This document shows, piece by piece, positions 7,017 to 10,608 of a DNA stretch of 10,608 nt. This stretch comes from Desulfobacteraceae bacterium (GTDB lineage: Bacteria > Desulfobacterota > Desulfobacteria > Desulfobacterales > Desulfosalsimonadaceae): assembly GCA_011389605.1 (NCBI GenBank), contig JAABTZ010000052.1:1-10608 (forward strand), written 5' to 3'. A program made the translations under genes and the position numbers. The notes below the pieces were generated by a model. It was not told the DNA's origin, did not search any database, and was given only the letters and a program-made list of their open reading frames with translations. Within the stretch, counting starts at the first letter, position 1, and every line of letters begins with the position of its first letter.

Positions 7017-7050
7017 TTATTCAGGTTTTGCATTGTAAACCCAAAACAAC

Positions 7051-7057
7051 AAGGAGG
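7051..7057 (+). promoter_or_regulatory. Strong ribosome binding site of the dodecin gene
   Basis: AAGGAGG is a full match to the anti-Shine-Dalgarno core, 4 bases before the ATG at 7062. It is the strongest ribosome site in the window and suggests abundant synthesis, as expected for a dodecameric binding protein. Confidence 0.85.
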
Positions 7058-7061
7058 GACC

Positions 7062-7280
7062 ATGACTGAAAGTGTATACAAATTCATTGAACTGGTAGGC
7101 ACCAGCACCACGTCCTGGGAAGAAGCAGTAAAAAATGCCGTTGAAACCGCCTCCAAATCCCTGCGCGACACCCGCGTGGCCGAGGTCAAGGATCTTGATG
7201 TTAAGATCGAAGGCGGAAAGGTCGTGTTGTTTAGAGCCGTTGTAAAACTTTCCTTCAAATACCAGCCCGGCAATGCTTAA
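7062..7280 (+). CDS. Dodecin family small-ligand-binding protein lacking the flavin-stacking Trp
   Basis: This 72-residue protein has the dodecin pattern: strand SVYKFIELVGTS (4-15), helix SWEEAVKNAVETASKSL (18-34), then two strands ending in VVKLSFKY (60-67). Dodecins assemble into hollow 12-mers that store or buffer flavins, and some also bind CoA. The Trp of the helix start (W19, TSWEEA) is present. The Trp that sandwiches the isoalloxazine ring in the Halobacterium protein (W36, in VVWAEV) corresponds to V39 in TRVAEV here. Flavin binding is therefore uncertain, and a different ligand or a structural role is possible. The gene stands alone on the plus strand with its own promoter and ribosome site, and a hairpin follows 14 bases after its stop. 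The family call is confident; the ligand is not known. Confidence 0.93.
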   Translation: MTESVYKFIELVGTSTTSWEEAVKNAVETASKSLRDTRVAEVKDLDVKIEGGKVVLFRAVVKLSFKYQPGNA

Positions 7281-7294
7281 ATGCTGCCGTGACA

Positions 7295-7323
7295 GTCTCA
7301 TCCCGCCGCCGGCGGGATGAGAC
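7295..7323. terminator. Perfect 13-bp hairpin between convergent genes, probable bidirectional terminator
   Basis: The arms GTCTCATCCCGCC and GGCGGGATGAGAC are exact reverse complements around a 3-base loop (GCC). It lies 14 bases after the dodecin stop and about 50 bases past the stop of the minus-strand phosphatase gene, the right place to end both transcripts. No T-run follows the stem directly on either strand; the nearest on the plus strand is a T6 about 18 bases on. It may act as a weak intrinsic terminator, a Rho-independent stem with a distant tail, or a 3'-end stabiliser. It could also be a copy of a dispersed intergenic repeat. Confidence 0.7.
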
Positions 7324-7372
7324 ACATAAATTGTTTCCACTTTTTTCTCACTCCGCCGATCAGCCAGGGCGC

Positions 7373-8416
7373 TTACGATTTGCTTTCTGCAACAATACCA
7401 CCTGGTTTTGCCATAAGGTAAAACAACTGCTGGACGAATTTGCCGGACACCACCGAGGAAAGATCAAATTTTGGAGGAGAATACGGGGTGGTTTCTTCCA
7501 GAAAAGTTTCCAGAATCTCATGGGAGATGGCCTCCAGTTCCCGATCGGTTTTTTTGGGCACCTCAGGCCGTTGACGGTCAAAGACCCTGCACCGGGCGGG
7601 CCGGAAATCATAGACTACACAGGAATCATCTTTTAAAAGAGGACACGGCCTTGCCATCCCGGAGTTGTCCTGGATTTCCCGGGGATGCAAAGATTGCTCG
7701 ATTACATGCTCGCGCAATGAATGGCTCAGGTGGGTGTTAACACCGCATTGCAGGTATACTGCTTCGGCAAGGGACATGTACACCGCATCAAAACAGCATC
7801 GGCAATGATCCCTGCCACACCTGGGTGTATTTCCATCGATATCTGACTCCAGGCCGTTTAAAACAACCTGAACGCGGTCAAAATAGGATTCCAGCTCAAC
7901 TTTGCATTCAGGAACCAGGCACGGCTCACAGGCTATCTTAAATGGTTTTTCCTTTTTCCAGTACTGGTGCAAAAAACGTTTCTGGGGCTGTTCAGTGGGC
8001 TGGGATCGAATGCCGCGCATTTTTTTTGCCGCACTTCTTGTGTTATACCCCTTGCGCAGCAGATAGGAGTAAACCACGGTGCCTGTTCTGCCAATGCCGA
8101 AACGGCAGTGTATTAACACTTTTTTCCCAAGATAGATGCATTCATCAAGCCAGTCCAGAGCCTTTTCAAGCTCGGCCAGATCCGGAAAGCCTTCATCCCG
8201 GATGGGCAGAAAATAGACTTCAAATCCCTGTTTTTCTTCAAGGCGTACCAGTTCCTTTATTTCCATGCACAGATTCATAATCGCTCCGATTCCCTGGTTT
8301 CGTATACTGTCGAGTTCGGCAACGGTCATGGGGGCATGGCCGACCGCAAGCCTGGAGGTTACCCAGGTCAGGGGATATACTGCATCATTTTTTTTCTTGA
8401 ATCGGGAAAATATCAT
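7373..8416 (-). CDS. Fusion of a dual-specificity/tyrosine phosphatase domain with a Cys-rich YkgJ-type metal-binding domain
   Basis: The protein has 347 residues. The N-terminal half (about 15-155) is a dual-specificity phosphatase fold. The P-loop HCRFGIGRTG (103-112) has nucleophile C104 and phosphate-binding R110, and D74 in PIRDEG is the likely general acid. The C-terminal half (about 160-300) is rich in Cys: CEPC (163-166), C171, CGRDHCRCC (200-208), C224, and CPLLKDDSCVVYDFRPARC (258-276). The last block matches the YkgJ/UPF0153 family, thought to bind zinc or an iron-sulfur cluster. There is no signal peptide or membrane segment. The start is supported by AGGAAG just upstream of the ATG and lies inside the end of the preceding PEP-synthase-like gene (32-base overlap), implying coupled translation. 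The substrate is unknown. It may act on a protein phosphorylated by the neighbour, which is inference from the gene order. Confidence 0.87.
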   Translation of the reverse strand: MIFSRFKKKNDAVYPLTWVTSRLAVGHAPMTVAELDSIRNQGIGAIMNLCMEIKELVRLEEKQGFEVYFLPIRDEGFPDLAELEKALDWLDECIYLGKKVLIHCRFGIGRTGTVVYSYLLRKGYNTRSAAKKMRGIRSQPTEQPQKRFLHQYWKKEKPFKIACEPCLVPECKVELESYFDRVQVVLNGLESDIDGNTPRCGRDHCRCCFDAVYMSLAEAVYLQCGVNTHLSHSLREHVIEQSLHPREIQDNSGMARPCPLLKDDSCVVYDFRPARCRVFDRQRPEVPKKTDRELEAISHEILETFLEETTPYSPPKFDLSSVVSGKFVQQLFYLMAKPGGIVAESKS

Positions 8417-10608
8417 GGGCTTCCTGTATGATTTGATTAGCCATTGTTTTTATCTGTTCGCAATTTTCCAGACGCATATCAAGCAGCACGGTTTTTCCCA
8501 GCACAATGCCGAGCTTAGACAGATTTTTCCCTGTCTCTGCCATGGTTCTGCGGTCAAAGGCGGCCTCCAGCAGGTCTCCTGTGGTATGAACCTCAAATCC
8601 GAAATTTTCAAGAACCTCATCAATTAATTTAATGCGCAAAGATCGCTGCTCCCGGGTGCCGCCGCCGCCCTTGAAACTGAAATGGATGTAGTTATGCTCT
8701 GAAACTGTCCCCTGAACAGAATCGAGTACGGCAAAATGATACCCAAACCGGAGCAGGGCATGCAGATATTCAATATCGAGGATAGCATAACTGCTGAAAA
8801 GCATTGATTTGCCTACATTTACAAAAGAAGCTGCATTTCTGTCATACTCTTTCCAGTCAAAATGCAAAATTTTATTATCCCATTTTACCGCGGAAGAAGA
8901 AAGGCCGGAAAACAGTTCCTGCATGGGCCGGCTTTGAATATGATTAAGACTGATATCTTTTTTTGACTTTACCCCTGCTACAAGCCCCTTGTTAACATCG
9001 AGTACATGCATTACCAGCGGCAGCCCGGAATCAAGCCTTTTTGCCCCGTATCTGTCCAGTCCGCGTTTTCCCACAAGGGAAAACATTTCCCTGACACCTG
9101 TCTCATGCGCATATCGGACAATATCATGCAGACTATGGCAGAACTCAATGGAAAAATCCTCAGAATCAGGATCGTGAAGGCTCAGGGGTGCGATAAATTT
9201 TAGGGCTGACTCCAGTTTTTTAATAACGGGGGTATCATGCAGACTTGATGCGGGTTCAGATTCCGGGCAGTTAAAATAAATGCCGTCGAGCACCACGCCG
9301 GAGTCAGCATCAATGCTCACTGTCTGCCCGTTATCAAGAATGTTTCCGGCATTGCGGGCATTGCAGATAACCGGCACCCCGGCTTGCCTGGCAACAGATG
9401 CAAAATGGCAGGCAGGGCTTCCTTTTTCAGCAATTACTGCCCTGATTCGTTTTAATACAAGGCTCAGGCCGGGAGGCAGCTGATCGGTGACCAGTATGGC
9501 ATTATCAGGTATATCTGAAACGGATTGAGGATTGGTTTGTTTGAAAATTTGCCCGGATGCCTTCCCGGAACTGACCCATTGGCCCCAAAGGACCACTGCG
9601 CTCTGCGGGTAATCCAGGCACGGCTCAGGCTCCCCGGATGCATTTATTTGCAGGGCTCTTGACTGAAGGATATAAAGGTGCCCGGCTTTATCGGCAAGCC
9701 ATTCCACATCCCTGGCAGTTCCATTGTCTGCTGCCTGGAGCTTTTGGCCGAGTTCAAACAGCTCTTTTAGCAACCCAGGTTTTAAAAGGCCCCGGGGATC
9801 AACTTTGCTAATCTGCCGGCTTTTGATATCCCAAAAAGCCTGTCCCTGATATTCCCCTCCGTCTGCAAGTTTATCCCCGCTTCCGGCAACCATATAGGAG
9901 ACTGCAAAATCAGGTTTATGGGGATCCTGGGTGTACAAGATGCCGCTGACATTGGCCTCAATGGTTGGCATTACTAGTACGGCCATTGGCGTCATCTGAT
10001 CGATGAATCCCTGGGTCATGCGGTAATAAAGGGCATGGGGGCTGTACTTGCTGGCAATAATGTCTTTATAGCTTGCAAACCAGCTGGCTGGATCAACATT
10101 GAGACGGGTTTCATACTGGCCTGCAAATGAAGCTTCCAGGTCTTCGCCCACAGCGCTGCTGCGTATTGCAAGAGGCGTATTTGCAATGTCAAGCTCTTTT
10201 AGGGCTTTGCTTACAGCCTTTTCCAGTTCCTGAGGCAGCGCAATCCCTTTGATGGCGGTCTGAATGGTCTGGCTGATTTTGTTTATCAGGTCATCACCAG
10301 CATCAGGACTAAGACGGCCGAGCTGCTCCAGGATTAGACCGGAAAGCTGACTGGTTTCAAGCAGCAGGTAAAATGCCCTTGTAGTTATAACCAGCCCGGG
10401 CGGAATTGGAATGTTATGCTCCCGTAACAGCCGGGACAAGGGAGCGGCCTTTCCTCCGGCCAGGCTTTCAGTCAGATCAGAGTCCAGAGAAAGGACATAT
10501 GGGGGACTGGTATCAGGCCCGTGCCCGGATAGTGCAAGATGTGCATAAAATGAGTATTTGCGGTGATAATTGCGCAGAAGGGCATATCTTACAGGATTGA
10601 AAGCCACA
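8385..10608 (-). CDS. PEP-synthase-like phosphotransferase: ATP-binding and phosphohistidine domains with an unrecognised C-terminal region; 5' end uncertain
   Basis: The frame is open to the window edge. A GTG at 10605-10607 could be the start (740 residues), but no upstream ribosome site can be seen, so the gene may begin outside the window; numbering is from that GTG. The PPDK/PEP-synthase ATP-binding domain begins near 48 (LAGGKAAPLSRL, IPIPPGLVIT) and includes LAIRSSAVGEDLEASFAGQYET (146-167, in two blocks) and DVEWL to LQSR (300-317). The swivelling phosphohistidine domain follows at about 370-445, with H401 in EKGSPACHFASVARQAGVP. After about 450 the PEP/pyruvate TIM barrel expected in PEP synthase is absent. 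In its place are some 290 residues I cannot place (for example HSLHDIVRYAHETGVREMF, 491-509). The layout is like rifampin phosphotransferase, where the acceptor differs from pyruvate. It probably phosphorylates an unknown acceptor through a His intermediate. It overlaps the phosphatase gene. Confidence 0.85.
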   Translation of the reverse strand, partial: VAFNPVRYALLRNYHRKYSFYAHLALSGHGPDTSPPYVLSLDSDLTESLAGGKAAPLSRLLREHNIPIPPGLVITTRAFYLLLETSQLSGLILEQLGRLSPDAGDDLINKISQTIQTAIKGIALPQELEKAVSKALKELDIANTPLAIRSSAVGEDLEASFAGQYETRLNVDPASWFASYKDIIASKYSPHALYYRMTQGFIDQMTPMAVLVMPTIEANVSGILYTQDPHKPDFAVSYMVAGSGDKLADGGEYQGQAFWDIKSRQISKVDPRGLLKPGLLKELFELGQKLQAADNGTARDVEWLADKAGHLYILQSRALQINASGEPEPCLDYPQSAVVLWGQWVSSGKASGQIFKQTNPQSVSDIPDNAILVTDQLPPGLSLVLKRIRAVIAEKGSPACHFASVARQAGVPVICNARNAGNILDNGQTVSIDADSGVVLDGIYFNCPESEPASSLHDTPVIKKLESALKFIAPLSLHDPDSEDFSIEFCHSLHDIVRYAHETGVREMFSLVGKRGLDRYGAKRLDSGLPLVMHVLDVNKGLVAGVKSKKDISLNHIQSRPMQELFSGLSSSAVKWDNKILHFDWKEYDRNAASFVNVGKSMLFSSYAILDIEYLHALLRFGYHFAVLDSVQGTVSEHNYIHFSFKGGGGTREQRSLRIKLIDEVLENFGFEVHTTGDLLEAAFDRRTMAETGKNLSKLGIVLGKTVLLDMRLENCEQIKTMANQIIQEAHDIFPIQEKK
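8388..8395 (-). other. A8 homopolymer within the gene overlap (possible slippage site)
   Basis: On the minus strand eight A residues lie directly before the TGA of the PEP-synthase-like gene and inside codons 7-10 of the phosphatase gene (KKKN). Loss of one A in the transcript, or a +1 frame change, would join the first protein to the phosphatase at its residue 10. The tract is visible; any use of it is a guess, and it may simply encode Lys codons. Confidence 0.4.

Noticed and set aside
7010..7340. Two minus-strand open frames across the dodecin gene
   Set aside because: Both are the reverse strand of dodecin, whose family pattern and strong ribosome site identify the true coding strand.
8385..10608. 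Naming the large gene ppsA or PPDK
   Set aside because: The ATP-binding and phosphohistidine domains fit, but the PEP/pyruvate barrel needed for that reaction is not present.

Overview
The window looks like chromosome of an anaerobic Desulfobacterota bacterium (sulfate-reducer type, probably Desulfobacterales). The main clue is an ahbC-hemB-ahbD block. These genes belong to the siroheme-dependent heme pathway, and the same three lie side by side in Desulfovibrio vulgaris. The lineage call is inferred from gene content and protein style. No rRNA or other marker gene is present. No tRNA, CRISPR array, insertion sequence or prophage gene was seen, and coding density is high.

Positions 1-6919 (minus strand) read as one candidate operon from a promoter near 6892-6919. 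In transcription order it holds a ClpX-like AAA+ ATPase, ahbC, hemB, ahbD, a small metallo-beta-lactamase-fold hydrolase, and nagZ, which runs to the window edge. Gaps are 18, 48, 30, 50 and 6 bases, with no obvious terminator between genes. HemB makes porphobilinogen from 5-aminolevulinate. AhbC removes two acetate side chains from 12,18-didecarboxysiroheme to give Fe-coproporphyrin III, and AhbD converts two of its propionates to vinyls to give heme b. AhbA/AhbB, which decarboxylate siroheme, are not in the window.

The most interesting gene is the ATPase at the head of the heme genes. It keeps the ClpX motor motifs, including the IGF loop that ClpX uses to dock on ClpP. It lacks the ClpX zinc-binding domain and the RKH loop, and it has a C-terminal extension that appears to contain a second, degenerate copy of the ClpX lid domain. 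Mitochondrial ClpX is known to activate 5-aminolevulinate synthase, so a dedicated unfoldase or chaperone for heme enzymes is an attractive but untested idea.

Positions 6989-7323 carry a divergent, monocistronic dodecin gene with its own promoter, strong ribosome binding site and a perfect hairpin after it. The protein has Val where flavin-binding dodecins carry their flavin-stacking Trp.

Positions 7373-10608 (minus strand) hold a two-gene unit. The first gene is a PEP-synthase-like protein: an ATP-binding domain and a phosphohistidine domain followed by an unrecognised C-terminal region instead of the PEP/pyruvate barrel. It overlaps by 32 bases a fusion of a dual-specificity/tyrosine phosphatase with a Cys-rich YkgJ-type domain. 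The overlap contains an A8 tract. The pairing suggests a phosphotransfer enzyme and its phosphatase partner, with the substrate unknown.
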